From Moniliophthora roreri (taxonomy: Eukaryota > Basidiomycota > Agaricomycetes > Agaricales > Marasmiaceae), in contig LATX02000211.1 in NCBI GenBank assembly GCA_001466705.2, positions 2,046,001 through 2,110,000 on the forward strand: 64,000 nucleotides of DNA, given 5' to 3'. Below, one piece after another: positions 23,119-34,442 of the stretch; position 1 is the stretch's first letter; each line of letters opens with the position of its first letter. The position numbers were made by a program, and so were the translations under genes. Under the pieces are notes generated by a model. The model was not told where the DNA came from. It saw only the letters and a program-made list of their open reading frames with translations, and ran no database searches.

Positions 23119-24034
23119 ATGTCCATTCCTGGCAATTTTGATGGCACCAACCAACAACAATCCCAATTTGTTCCTCCTGGATGGGTGCCTAGCACAGAAC
23201 ATCCAAATCCACCTGCAGTCTCTTGGACAGACCTATACAGCATCTACCAGACTGTCAGTCAGCTTGGAGCCACACTTGGTACCATGCAGCAGACTCAGGG
23301 GGCCACTCTCCAGTCCCTGAATGCCATCACTGCCCATCTGACTCAACTCTGGGTCCCGGATGAAGGGCCGAAAGGCGTTCCCAAGTTCAAGGAGCCAAAT
23401 GTCTTCAATGGCAAGGCTTCGTTGGTTACCCAGTTCCTCCAAGACATCAGGAATGCGATCCAACTCTCACGCCGTTCCTTGGTTTCTGATCACGACAAGT
23501 GCCTCTATTTTTCCACTTACCTTGGCTCTGGAGCACCAAAAGAATGGTACAACTCCATTGAGCTGAACAACAAGGAACTCCTCAATGACTTTGGGAAATT
23601 TACAGAGAGCTTCAAAAAGCATTTCGGAGACTCAAACATCGTTGCCACTGCCCAGAACAAGCTTGACGAGCTGTATCAGACTGGATCTGCTGCCCAGTAC
23701 ATTGCCAGATTCAATGAATGGGTTGTTCACCTTGACCTCACTGATGCTTCCAAGATTCACATGCTCTATCGCCATCTTAAAGCATCTATCAAAGATGCTA
23801 TCTCCTTTGTCCCCAAATCCACTCGCCCAACAAAATTCAAAGATTACTGTGAATTTATTACAGGAATCGATGATCGTCTTCATGAACACGAATTGGAGAA
23901 GAAGAAGGATAGGAAGCCCAAGGACACTAGGGTTGACTCACCTGAACCTGATCCTATACCTCCATCCACATCCACAACTACCCCTTCCCTTCCTACCGAT
24001 TCCACACTTCCTCTTGGTACTCCCATGGAAATTN
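23119..24034 (+). CDS. Retrotransposon Gag (Ty3-type), 3'-truncated at gap
   Basis: An ORF starting MSIPGNFDGTNQQQ with a retrotransposon gag domain: VPKFKEPNVFNGKASLVTQF, FLQDIRNAIQ, DHDKCLYFSTYLGSGAPKEW, FTESFKKHFGD, AQNKLDELYQTGSAAQYIA, WVVHLDLTDASKIHMLYRHL and a lysine-rich segment (ELEKKKDRKPKDTR). This is the usual order of the Ty3/Gypsy capsid-like domain. A zinc knuckle would be expected further on but lies beyond the N at 24035. No internal stop, so the copy is probably young. Confidence 0.88.
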
Positions 24035-24035
24035 T
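24035..24035. other. Assembly join (N) inside the retroelement
   Basis: Sequence after this N (24036-24276) repeats 22416-22658 with scattered mismatches, but then continues without the retroelement. Confidence 0.9.
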
Positions 24036-24264
24036 CTCCTCGTATAACTTCTCGGAACTGGGAAAGCCTCCCATTAGGACAATGAAAGGTACTTCAGACG
24101 GCTAACATATTCACCTGATTGTACTCTGTACGCTTCGCCACCGCCTGACCAGCATAAAAATTGACGGTTTCCGCATTGATCGTACCATTCACTTGATATC
24201 CATGAACATGATTCAAAGTATTTTCGCCTGTGATGACGGCATGCGATGAGTTGGTGAAACTCAT
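24036..24264 (-). pseudogene. 5' fragment of the Asn-motif hypothetical gene (contig C)
   Basis: Exon 1 (MSFTNSSHAVITG, start at 24264) and the beginning of exon 2 are present and nearly identical to 22646-22416; the rest is cut by the N. Here the sequence upstream of the start codon is uninterrupted (gaacttcgcgtacggttgag), so this shows the empty site for the retroelement. It is probably the other allele of the same gene, not a separate gene. Confidence 0.6.
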
Positions 24265-24738
24265 GTTGAACTTCGCGTACGGTTGAGCGATGTGGGTGGT
24301 GGTGGTAAGAAGTCAAGATGCTTCGTGAAAATCACAGATTGCTGTACCATTTCATACGTCAATCGGTATTAGGTTTGATGAATTGGAGTGGATACTGACC
24401 TTTTGTGGGCAATGGAGTGTCAGTCTGGAGTTTATTCGGGTACTACTTTTTGAGTAAGCGCCAAGTATTTCCTTCAACTATCACTTACTGTATCTCTTCC
24501 ATGGCCAATGTCTTTCCCAGTCGATTTCATGCTCTCCAGTGTGCATAATTCACGTGTACAACGATGGGCTCCTGAAGCTTGATGGTGGTAATGATGCAAG
24601 AGGTCGCGGCTGCAGGATCGCGATCTATCTAGCTATCACACAGACCATGTCCCACACAGAATTATTATAGATGATTGGCAGAAGACCCGTAATACATTAG
24701 CTATTTCTATATTCTCCTTCTAATGCAGATCAATACTA
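24265..24738. repeat. Promoter-side flank, repeated at 27259-27730
   Basis: About 470 bp upstream of the hypothetical gene are nearly identical to 27259-27730, diverging right after atgcagatcaatac. Coding potential is not evident. It should contain the native promoter of the hypothetical gene. Confidence 0.8.
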
Positions 24739-25223
24739 TGACGACATTTTTCACTGAAAAATTGCTGTTGTTGATCGTGCTTCAGAAGCTGAATGTCGTA
24801 CCCCTTATCACCCCACGTACCTCAGCTGCAACCCCACGTACGTTCAACTATCATCGGAAGCGGGTATGGTGCTTACTCTGGGAGGTGCTGGATACAGCCC
24901 CTGTTGCTTAGTTCAACATTAGTTATACCTTGTGATCACCTTCGGTTTGAGATTTGCAATTTACACCGGATGCATTGACCAGGGCAGTAGCCCACCCTAC
25001 TGCCGTAGAGGCAGTAGGACAGCAGTAGCCATCTGCCCCGGTCCGACTTGCGGCTGCAATGTGTTTTTCATTTAATATATATCATGAATGTAGTTTATAC
25101 TCAAAATACAATATTTCAGTAATTTATACGATCGGTACAATACTAAATACAACATCAGGAGATCAGCCCGGTAACAACGAAAACATGTAGATAGTAACAA
25201 GAAAGCAAAAAAAACAACACAGA

Positions 25224-26297
25224 CTACATCCGGTCCTCCACCTCAGCATCTATTTCCAGAATCAATGGCTTGATTATCGTCTCCCAAGCATCCGCGCTCG
25301 GGAGACGAAAAACTTCTTGATGATACTTTCTACCTGTAAGAGTCATTAGTACACGAAACCAAGAGAAAAGGGATAGTTACAATCTGGGCACTGCTTGCGT
25401 ACTCTCTCCATCCTGCGAGCCATCAACGCAAGATGTACAAGGCGCTCTGGGATTTGATTCAGCACACCCAAACGAAGAATATGAAAAGGAAAACTTACTG
25501 ACACGATACAAATGCTTTACTGGTACTCTGTCGTACCAAATATGAGGCCTAGACAGGCACTGTTGGTCCCATTCCACCTGCCTCTTCCCCAGAGGCCAGC
25601 TCGTTCGTCCGACTTTGAAAAGGTACTCCGGTTCATTGTCGTCCACGATATGAAAAGAATAGATGTCGCTGCATTTGTTGAAGATACTAAATTTCTTGAG
25701 TAGCGTTGCCTCATATTTCTGGGCAGATGTCATCATGATGTTCGATAGTTGATTCCTTTTGTCAGTCTTTTCCATGTCTTGAATGGGAGCATCTTAGAGA
25801 GTCAAACATTTTGAAGATCCGTCGAATAATGACCGAGAACAAGCAGGGAAGGCGGGAGAGTCATCAAAGCGTAGGGCAAAGGGTGGGCAGAGGGTGGGCG
25901 GTGCCTTGCCAGGCACCAAATGGTACCAAACAAAGCCTGTGCAGCCCCCGACAACGCCTCCAACGCAACTGGAAAGCATAGAGAAGTCACCCTGGGGGTT
26001 TTCTGGGGCATAGATCGTGAATCTGGCATCCTCGGGGTATGCCATGTCGATCATTTCTCGATCACGTAGTGTTGGCCGTTTGCGCGGGTGCTCTTGGGTG
26101 CTTATTTTCTGGAATGTCAGTTTCGACATCTGGACCGTAAAGGTGGGCACTTTTTTCTCTAGAATGAGAGTCTTCAACTTCCGGACTGTTGAGGCAGGCG
26201 CTTTTGGGTGCTTATTGTCTGGAATGGTGGTTTCAACTTCCAGACCGTAAAGGCAGGTGCTTTTGGCGCTCTTTGCCTGGAATGATCTTTTCAACAT
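25224..26297 (-). CDS. T5orf172/MUG113-type (GIY-YIG-like) domain protein
   Basis: Read leftward from about 26297. The domain lies at the C-terminus: YLFKVGRTSWPLGKRQVEWD followed by a Cys, the KVGRT...KR...W...C core of the T5orf172 (DUF1766) family related to GIY-YIG nucleases. After introns at about 25488-25430 and 25378-25330, the end reads QCPDC and YHQEVFRLPS, the expected C-x2-C...HxExF ending, with stop at 25224. The N-terminal part holds four imperfect ~17-20-residue repeats (Val/Lys/Thr-rich, 26086-26297). Between them is an exon region 25970-26080 (RPTLRDREMIDMAYPEDARF). An in-frame TAA at 25794-25796 must be removed by an intron (a donor near 25925 and acceptor near 25796 are possible) or the gene is broken. 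Function in fungi is unknown. Confidence 0.6.
26086..26297 (-). repeat. Coding tandem repeat, about 51-60 bp x 4
   Basis: Four imperfect units sharing tctggaatg...ttcaacttccagaccgtaaaggc, read as a protein repeat in the T5orf172 gene. Unit lengths differ but stay in frame. Confidence 0.6.
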
Positions 26298-26603
26298 AGT
26301 TTAAGGTCATTTCGGACCATGCAAATGCTAGCATATGAGTTAGTATGCTATAGAAAGTCCAGTTATAACTTACTGCTCAAGATTCCAGTCTTTAATAGTT
26401 TAAGGTCATTTCGGACCAACCACGCCATGCACGATTATCAAGAAGATGAATATACAACAAATATGTTAAATTACTATGATACACACAGCATTAAACCACA
26501 TCATCTGGATCAGTATCACCATAACCCTCTGGTGTGGCTGATGGCTTCGACGTGATTCAATCAAGGACCGTGGGACAGGTTTTCACATTCATAATCGTTG
26601 CCT

Positions 26604-27163
26604 TTATTTCCATCGCCATCCATCACCCGAAAGCAACACTCCTGTATCTGGATACTTCGGCAGCAATTTACCACCATGAGGAGCATTTTCCTTCATGAAA
26701 CCCATGGCATTCCAAGTAGAATAACCTATCTGTATATACCGATTTAGCTACAGGTACACTGATAATGTTAGAAAACTTACATGTTCGCATTATAGTAATT
26801 TGCCAGATATCATCTCCTCCCACGATTCAATGACCAGCATAAAACTAGAGTTTTTTCCTGAATTCCATATGTCCCCGCTGGACGTGGATAAGCTACTGCA
26901 TGAACAATTATATCCTTCTCCTCCACAACTGCCCAGATGCCGGATCTATCAGCATCGACAATGCCAGTCATCATGAGGGGGTATTTGTGATATGGCGCTT
27001 TCTGTTGCTCTCCTATCGGCAGGGGTTTAGACACTTCAATGAAGAAAAATGTTCGCATTCAGTGGTGAAGAGGCATCTGCCAAATTGAATGTATAAACCC
27101 AGTGTTTTTGATTGAGCGAGCTTGGTCCTCATAGAATTGGACACAGCTGTTGCCTTTATGGGA
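26604..27163 (-). CDS. Hypothetical protein, 5' truncated by gap (possibly broken)
   Basis: Read leftward. A segment SHKGNSCVQFYEDQ...IHSIWQMPLHH enters at the N, then EVSKPLPIGEQQKAPYHKYP, LMMTGIVDADRSGIWAVVEE and DIIVHAVAYPRPAGTYGI. In another frame follow FMLVIESWEEMISGKLL and, after an intron (about 26782-26730), IGYSTWNAMGFMKENAPHGG to a stop at 26604. At least one frame change and one stop (before CEH) are needed to join all parts, so it is either degraded or has introns I could not place. It is not in the contig that begins after the N at 27164. Confidence 0.45.
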
Positions 27164-27164
27164 N
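27164..27164. other. Assembly join (N)
   Basis: Sequence after the N (27165-27730) repeats 24171-24738 almost exactly, then diverges. Confidence 0.9.
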
Positions 27165-27258
27165 CCGCATTGATCGTACCATTCACTTGATATCCATGAA
27201 CATGATTCAAAGTATTTTCGCCTGTGATGACGGCATGCGATGAGTTGGTGAAACTCAT
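27165..27258 (-). pseudogene. Exon 1 fragment of the Asn-motif hypothetical gene (contig D)
   Basis: Start ATG at 27258, MSFTNSSHAVITG, cut by the N after about 31 codons. It looks identical to the fragment at 24171-24264, which argues for the same locus rather than a dispersed family. Confidence 0.6.
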
Positions 27259-28159
27259 GTTGAACTTCGCGTACGGTTGAGCGATGTGGGTGGTGGTGGT
27301 AAGAAGTCAAGATGCTTCGTGAAAATCACAGATTGCTGTACCATTTCATACGTCAATCGGTATTAGGTTTGATGAATTGGAGTGGATACTGACCTTTTGT
27401 GGGCAATGGAGTGTCAGTCTGGAGTTTATTCGGGTACTACTTTTTGAGTAAGCGCCAAGTATTTCCTTCAACTATCATTTACTGTATCTCTTCCATGGCC
27501 AATGTCTTTCCCAGTCGATTTCATGCTCTCCAGTGTGCATAATTCACGTGTACAACGATGGGCTCCTGAAGCTTGATGGTGGTAATGATGCAAGAGGTCG
27601 CGGCTGCAGGATCGCGATTTATCCAGCTATCACGCAGACCATGTCCCACACAGAATTATTATAGATGATTGGCAGAAGACCCGTAATACATTAGCTATTT
27701 CTATATTCTCCTTCTAATGCAGATCAATACAGCTTCTTCCTCTTCAAAGTTCTGCAAGCAGCTTGTGAATACCGAGTATCAAGCCGAGTACTGAGTACTG
27801 TGTGCGGACGTAAGCGTACGGCACTGATGGCCAGCGACCCCGCTTTCCTTTCAACCATTATCAGGTCTGCAAACTTTCACTTCGAAATTCCGTGGATTGA
27901 TCAGCCTCCTCGAAACCAGCTCAATGAAGTCCGAGGGCATCTTTCACTCACCGAACCGCCAATCAGGCTAGGTCATCACTTCGGCTCGTCGCCAACTTTC
28001 AGTGTTAAATCCGGCCGTCAGAAATATCCGACAGTGATATCAACGCACCTGCCAATTTTATTCAACCTTCCGGGCCTTATACGGCCGCAAAAAACTCTGG
28101 AGTACCTATAATTTATTGATTCGTCGTAAGCCCTGCGTCGAGCTCCCTGATCATCTGCA
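27259..28159. other. Intergenic, includes repeat of 24265-24738
   Basis: 27259-27730 repeats the promoter-side flank described above. 27731-28159 is unique and leads into P450-3; a short plus-strand ORF at 27800-28111 has no recognisable motif. The P450-3 promoter should lie here. Confidence 0.6.
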
Positions 28160-30646
28160 ATGCTGACTACTACCGACCTTGTCGTTGTAGGCGTTACCGT
28201 GTTCTTGACTCTGTACTTCGTCAAGTTTTCCAAGCCTATATCGTTTCTAAAGAAGCTACCTACTCCACAGAATGCATCTTGGTTGACAGGTGTGTCGTTC
28301 TCATTCAGCAACAAAGAAATGGATGGTGAATCGGAATGGTGCAGGTCATTTGGAACCATTATTCGATCCTCTGGGCTTTTCTTTTCACGAGAATGTCGTT
28401 CGAGACTACGGCGGTGTTATAAAGTTGAAAACTCTGTTTGGGGTGAGTCGTGCGACGCTTCACCATCGTACTTTTTGCTTAATAGTATTGTGCACTAGGG
28501 TGACCAACTGTACGTGACGGACCCACGAGCACTCAATCACGTTGTCATGAACGATGGCGATATCTTCGATATTTCACCGTTGGTCAAATCCGTTTATTTT
28601 GCGTTAGCCTCCTGACTTATTTTCTCGCAGAATGTCGGTCGCGTAAGTGAAGACATTAATGCCTGAAATCCATGGTCACACCTCTCTCTAGTTTGAACTT
28701 GACACTTTTTGGGAAAGGGCTTAGTGGTGTCACCGGTACGTTATTGATGCTCGTTACTCATATGTTATATGTTACCATTGCTGAACAGGATCACATCACA
28801 AGAAGCAGAGGAAGATTCTCAACCCCATTTTTTCGGCCAATTATTTGAAAGGGCTCGTTCCTCTGTTCCACGAAGTCGGACTCGAAGTAAGCTTGCAATA
28901 TACCTGTATCGGAGTCTACATACTGACCTTCCGGACTTTTAGCTACAGGAAATGCTCACCTCTCGTATCGGCGAAAAGCAGGGAGCTACAGTTGATGTCC
29001 TCAAGCTCATCTCCTGCGCATCTTTAGAGCTAATTACTCGTGGTGCTTTGGGTCATTCATTCGGTAATCTCGAGGCTGATGCGCCTTTCCGACACGCAGC
29101 CAAGAGCTTGATGTAGGGTAATGCTGCTCTTTTTATACCTGTGCTAAGTGAGCTTCATTTCTGTAGGCCAACCCTCTCTGACGTTCGCGTCGGCATTCCT
29201 CTTCTCCCGAATCTCAGAAAGCTTGGCACTCCTGCTGTCCAACGTTGGCTCGTCGAGCGTATACCTTCCGCACCCGTTCAGTCCATTAAGAACATTATCG
29301 ACACCTTTCAAGACACCGCATACATGATGTACGATGGTCACGCCAGGAAATTGCGGAGTGGCGTAGCCAACGAGGAGAAGAATATGATGTCTTTGCTATG
29401 TGAGTGTATTCCTGCAAGCCCAGTACCAAAACTGACGAAAAGTCACAGTCGAGGCGAATGCGCGAGCGGCTGAGAATGAGAGATTGTCGCAGGAAGAGGT
29501 CATGGGCCTCATGTCGTACGTATACAACATTGAGGCTAGTTGCACCTTGCTCATTCTGCCTCTCTAGGCTCGTTACTTTCGCTGGTCTTGATTCGGTAGG
29601 AAGCTCCTCCCAATCAGCGATGGGTGTCTAATTACTTAAGCTTCGCAGACTTCTGGAGCTATCAGCCGGATCATTCACATGCTTTCGGGAAACCCGGAAA
29701 TGCAAGAGCGCCTTCGTCGCGAAATCATTGACTCTGGTGTTACTCAAAACATGTCCACCACCGGTGACCTTAACAATTTACCTTTCCTTGATGCAATCGT
29801 CAAGGAAACCCTTCGCTTGTGAGTCTCTTGACTAAACATTCATTCTCGCCATAGTGAAGTACTTATTCTGCTGCAGGTTCCCTCCTCTTATCACCGTAGA
29901 CAGAATGTATGTCATCTCCGTCTATCAACCTTCACCTTTGGATTTACCTCAGACGAATTAGAGCTGTTAAGGACACCGTGCTCCCACTGTTAAAGCCCAT
30001 TCAGCTCGAAGACGGTACCATGGCCGAGAGTCTTCCCATCAAGAAAGGCACACCTTTGTGGATTGGTATCGCTATGGCTAACCGTAGTCCGGAGGTGTGG
30101 GGTCCCGACGCAACGGAATTCAAACCTGAACGTTGGCTCGACGCAGCGAATCCTGTCGCAGATAAGGATGCAAGACTGCCTGGTGCTTGGTCTTCTATGT
30201 AAGTCTCGCAATGGCTTTGGATAGGAGTACCGCCGCTTATAACGAAACGACGCAGTATGACTTTCCTTGGAGGCCCAAGAACATGCATGTGAGTATCCTT
30301 TGTGCTTTCGGCTTCTCATATAGCTGACATACTTTTGCAGAGGTTATCGGTTCGCGTTGCTGTGAGTAATATTTCCTGTCTACCGAGCTCAGTTAATCTG
30401 ACTTCATTCCGCGGCGGTCTACAGAGAAATCAGTGCGTTTGATTTTCAAATGATGTAGTTTAGGTGGTGTATTGATCATTTTTCACAGAGGTTATCATTT
30501 CCGGACTGATTGAGAAGTTCCATTTTGAACCTTCGTCGGAAAGGATCAACTGGCGTCTGGATGCTATTAGCGGTCCACATGTTGAAGGCGAATCTGATGT
30601 AGGACCGCGTATGCCGTTGAAAGTTTCCTTCATCGGCACGAAGTAA
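28160..30646 (+). CDS. Cytochrome P450 monooxygenase (P450-3), complete
   Basis: The start at 28160 gives a hydrophobic anchor TTTDLVVVGVTVFLTLYFV. Exons join in frame to TAA at 30644-30646, roughly 540 residues. Landmarks: YGGVIKLKTLFG, LNLTLFGKGLSGVTG with HHKKQRKILNPIFSANYLKG (helix C region), VTFAGLDSTSGAIS as the I-helix, KETLRLFPPLITVDR with the ExxR motif, FKPERWLD, and the heme motif FLGGPRTCIGYRFAL near 30260-30360. The intron after SVYFA is best placed at about 28593-28691. Two unusually small exons (about 20 and 8 bp) lie near 30340-30430. All catalytic signatures are intact. The gene is distant in sequence from P450-1 and P450-2, so the three are not recent duplicates. Substrate unknown; sits 650 bp upstream of DUF6535 copy B. 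Confidence 0.93.
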
Positions 30647-31301
30647 TTGGGTTCCTGGGCTCTTTGACATCGTAGCATCCTACTACTGTACATGTAATGA
30701 TAATTTGAACAGAATGTAAAAGGTCCTTTTTCCCTGCAGTTGATTTATACATGTCCTATGTAAGATCTAGAGTGACCGACTATCCATAGGTTTGGCAAAA
30801 TTTCACATGCACGCGGGTTGTCTTAGCCGACGCTATGTTGCGACCACCATCTTTCCTCGCTCCTTTTATTCTCAAACTGTGCCTCAATCTGGTCAAACAC
30901 AGGGCCATGGCCAAGCCATAGCGCCCATAATGTCGATGTCAAAAGTTGACGTTGCCTCGAGGCCGGCGCCAAGGACCTCAAGCTCCTTCCCTGTGTCCAC
31001 CACCCGCCGAACTCTGGCCAAACCTGACTCTTTGGTGTCCACGAGTCACTGAACATGTCGGTTTCAGAGCCAGTGCGTTTAAATTTGCTACGACTCACTT
31101 AACTGTTCTCTAGTACTGACTGCAACAATAGGCTGCTACGGTTAATAGGTCTGGTGTAGATGTGAGAGGAGCCTGTACTTGAAGACGGCCAATGCTCATG
31201 CAAAAGACACACTTTTCAGGTTCCTCTACCTCGGCCGCCTATCGAGTTTCAGTCAGAAACTTCAATGGAAAATCGACTAGTATGCTTTTTTCTCAGGTGA
31301 A
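30647..31301. other. Intergenic, no gene recognised
   Basis: Overlapping ORFs 30792-31052 (plus) and 30823-31098 (minus) show no family motif. The region presumably holds the P450-3 3' UTR and the promoter of copy B. Confidence 0.5.
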
Positions 31302-34300
31302 ATGAATGCTTTTCATACTGACTCGTTTCAGGATGACTTCCAGGAGGAAAACCCGACCATAGATGAGAATGGGTCTTCGCTTGATCAATCTTGGGACGTG
31401 GTCTATAAGGAGGTGGCTAAGTATGATGAGGACATGGTCCAGAATTGGAGAGATGATATTGATACACTGCTAGTCTTCGTGCGTCGCTCTGCTTTTCATC
31501 CTGCGCTGATGTCCTGTCTAACAAGACCATAGGCCGGTCTCTTTTCCGCTGTCGTAACAGCTTTCGCGATAGAGTCATATCAATGGCTTGATGTAGACCC
31601 AGCAGACACTACAGTCGTACTCCTCACCCAAATGATTGCATTGCAGTTCAACGGATCGCAAACGCTCTCCCCTGAGGTTCCGCAATTCGAACCAGACGCA
31701 TCTGCCATCCGAATCAACTGCTTCTGGTTTCTTAGCCTTGTTTTCAGCCTCATATCCAGTCTCTTTGCCTTGCTTTGCAAGCAATGGATTCGAGAGCACA
31801 AACGCGATACACCAACAAGAACACCAGGTGAAGCACTGGCCCTTCGTCAACTCCGTCGGGAAAGCCTTGAGAAGTGGGGTATTCCGTCGTTCATCTCGGC
31901 GCTACCCATTCTTCTCGAGCTTGCTCTTTTTTTCTTCTTTATCGGCGTTTTGGACCTCCTATGGAATCGACACCATTTGGTCTTCGCGTTGACCTTTGCC
32001 GCAGTCATGCTTAGTGTGGGGCTGTACGTCGTCACAACGCTCCTTCCAACAGTAACTGCACCTTGGGACCAGACATTGAAAATTCTCGAAGGCCGCTTTG
32101 ACGAGCTATCATACCAATTCACATGCCCATACAAGTCCCCGCAAGCATGGTTGGTATATCATCTCTTCGGCAAAGTGGTCCGTACGCTCCTCAAATTTTC
32201 ATTCATCAATGATTATGCCGAAAAACATGCGTGGACGTCATGGGTTCACATAAAGTCTCCGGTAACTGATTGGTCCTCACTTGACCTCCAGGTAGTCAGA
32301 CAATTCGACCAAACCCTCTCTCTCGCATTTTCTCCGGACGATTTTCGTTTAAGAGTGTATGAGCTGCGCGCTATGCAATGGGCCGTCACCATGTTTCGCG
32401 ATAGCCCGTTCATGTTGCCTCATCTCCGGAATATCCTGAAAACGATGCCTCCTTCCCTTTCTATGTCTGCCGTCCTTAGCGAGTGGGCAGCCGCAGCATG
32501 GTTGGGGGTCTTGCAGTTGGACGTAGAACTCGTTCTCAGAACACCAGACGTTTCATCACGGCAGACACCTTTGTTTACGTGGCTCCCTGCTCCGACTATC
32601 AGGGAACCTATACTCCACGATCCGGAGGGGATCAGGTTACTCTTCTGCCATCAGTACTGGATAACGATGGCAAATAGAAGCGACCTGTATCTCTACATGG
32701 ATAAGCTCCTCGAGTCAATCGAGCAGGCGCATTCTCAACAGTACACAGGCCTCCGTTTCATCATTCCATTTGCTATGGTCGACGTGCTGTGGACGCACGA
32801 TGATATGAATATTCAGCGACAGAGTCTGCAACTCTTGCAGCTCTTTGAAGAGTCTTGGAGACCTCGCGAAGGGGATGATCGGTCGAGACACGACGAGGAG
32901 CGCTTAGCTTTTGTCGCTTCCCTCACTCGGCATCTCGAGCGCACGAATATTCCTTCAGCACTGTTGAGGAGCAGACGTGGGCGGGCCTTCATCGAATTTA
33001 TTGACAATGAACTCAAGGACCCTCAGTGTGCATTGTTCGGGAAGATTGAAGTTTATATGACCTGGCCTCGAGCGATAAAAAGGGCGAAAGAAGCGGGGTG
33101 CTTACCATCCAACTATGGTGAATCGGATTATCTACCGGATCTAGATTCCATTCAATATCCTCTCGATATCGTACCAGACTTGGAGCTCAGCGAGGAGAGA
33201 CTGTATATCGTTATTTCGAACGAGATGGGAAAAGCTGGTCCACCTGAAGGAGAACTCGTTCGTGATCCGCAGGACTCTGCTCTGCACATGCTCAACATCG
33301 ACGGGCAAGTGGTCTCGAATGCACCGGAGAACGACGGTATCGACCCACTGGGCAACACAATACCAGATCATTCGGGTCTTAACATTGACGTCGGGAATGA
33401 TACTCGAGGAAGCGATGAGAGATATGACACACAAGTTACTGGCGATCAAGATGGCGACGGAGTGAGCGCAAATGCATGGCCTCAAGGTACTGCAGGATCA
33501 CAAGTAGGAGGATTGCCTTCTCACCACTTTGTCTCGCTTCCTACACACGTTCCCTCGGGTTCTGTACCCAATAATACATGGCTTCAACATATCACAGGCG
33601 TGCAAGGAGGAGGCTTATCTGCCGGCTACTATGTACCACTCCCAATGCATGTTCCATCTGGTTCTGTACCCAATCCACCACAACCAGACAACACTGGACG
33701 ACCTCTCGATACCGAACAGAATGTCGAAGTCGATGAGGAAAGTTTACCTTCGCACTACGTTGTGCCGCTTCCTATACATATTCCCTCGAATTCCATCGCG
33801 GGAATACAAAGAGGTTTACCTTCTGGCTACTACGTGCCGCTTTCCATGCACGCTCCTTCGGGTCTTGTACCCAATCCACCGCAGCCAGGCCGTACCGCAC
33901 GCCCTGTCGATACCCAACAGAATGTCGGTGCCAGCGAGGAAGGTCTACCTTCGCACTACTCTGTGCCGCTTCGTATACATGTTCCCTCGGGTTCTGTACC
34001 CATTAATGTGTGGCCTCAGCACATCGCAGGAGTACAAGGAGGAGGATTGTCTACCGGCTACTATGTACCACTTCCTATGCACATCTCTTCGGGTTCTGTA
34101 CCCAATCCAACGCAGCCAGCCCCAACCGCACACCCCGTCGATACCGAATTGGACGTCGAGGCCAACGAAGAGACCAACAAAGAGGTAGAAGTCAATGCAC
34201 AACTCAGTGGCCAACCATCGCAGCCAGACAACACCGGACAACCTGCCGACACCGAACACGATGTTGAAGTCAACGAGGAAAGTTTACCTTCATACTACCT

Positions 34301-34442
34301 CGTGCTACATCCTATACACGCTCCCTCGGATTCCGTCGCAGGAATACAAGGAGGTTTGCCTTCTGGCTACTACGTTCCGGTTCCCGTGCATGCTCCTTCG
34401 GGTTCTATACCCAATCCACCGCAGCCAGGCAACACTGGATAA
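31302..34442 (+). CDS. DUF6535 membrane protein, copy B, with repeat-rich tail
   Basis: Start at 31302 (MNAFHTDSFQDDFQEENPT). Exon 1 ends LLVF at about 31475; a 54-bp intron joins AGLFSAVVTAFAIESYQWL, the conserved DUF6535 junction. Hydrophobic segments follow: INCFWFLSLVFSLISSLFAL, ILLELALFFFFIGVLDLLW and LTFAAVMLSVGLYVVTTLLP, with LCKQWIREHKRDTPTRTPGE between the first two. A long soluble C-terminal half follows, conserved to about 33130 (YELRAMQWAVTMFRDSPF; LRFIIPFAMVDVLWTHDD). The tail from 33499 is a Pro-rich repeat array (GYYVPLPMHVPSGSVPN type) unique to this copy. Of the five DUF6535 copies only B has this tail, and it lacks the two small upstream exons of C and E. The frame stops at TAA 34440-34442, yet stays open for another 102 codons. 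Function unknown; membrane location inferred. Confidence 0.85.

Larger units (their letters stand above)
22659..24034 (+). mobile_element. Ty3/Gypsy LTR retrotransposon, 5' part (cut by gap)
   Basis: At 22659 the sequence departs from the flank seen in the copy at 24264-24276 and begins TGTCACGATCCGGG, a typical LTR start. A putative 5' LTR runs to about 22972 (ending ...CCCCTCACA). It is followed by a leader and a gag ORF. The element is cut by the N at 24035; no protease, reverse transcriptase, integrase or 3' LTR is present. It is absent from the otherwise similar sequence right of the N, so it is either a heterozygous insertion or a collapsed repeat end. It points away from the hypothetical gene whose start codon it nearly touches. 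Confidence 0.8.

Noticed and set aside
22837..23202. 121-codon minus-strand ORF
   Set aside because: It is antisense to the LTR/leader and gag start; composition reflects the opposite strand.
28585..28695. 28-bp micro-intron and 12-bp micro-exon in P450-3
   Set aside because: A single 99-bp intron (28593-28691) joins SVYFA to LNLTLFG in frame, so no micro-intron is needed.
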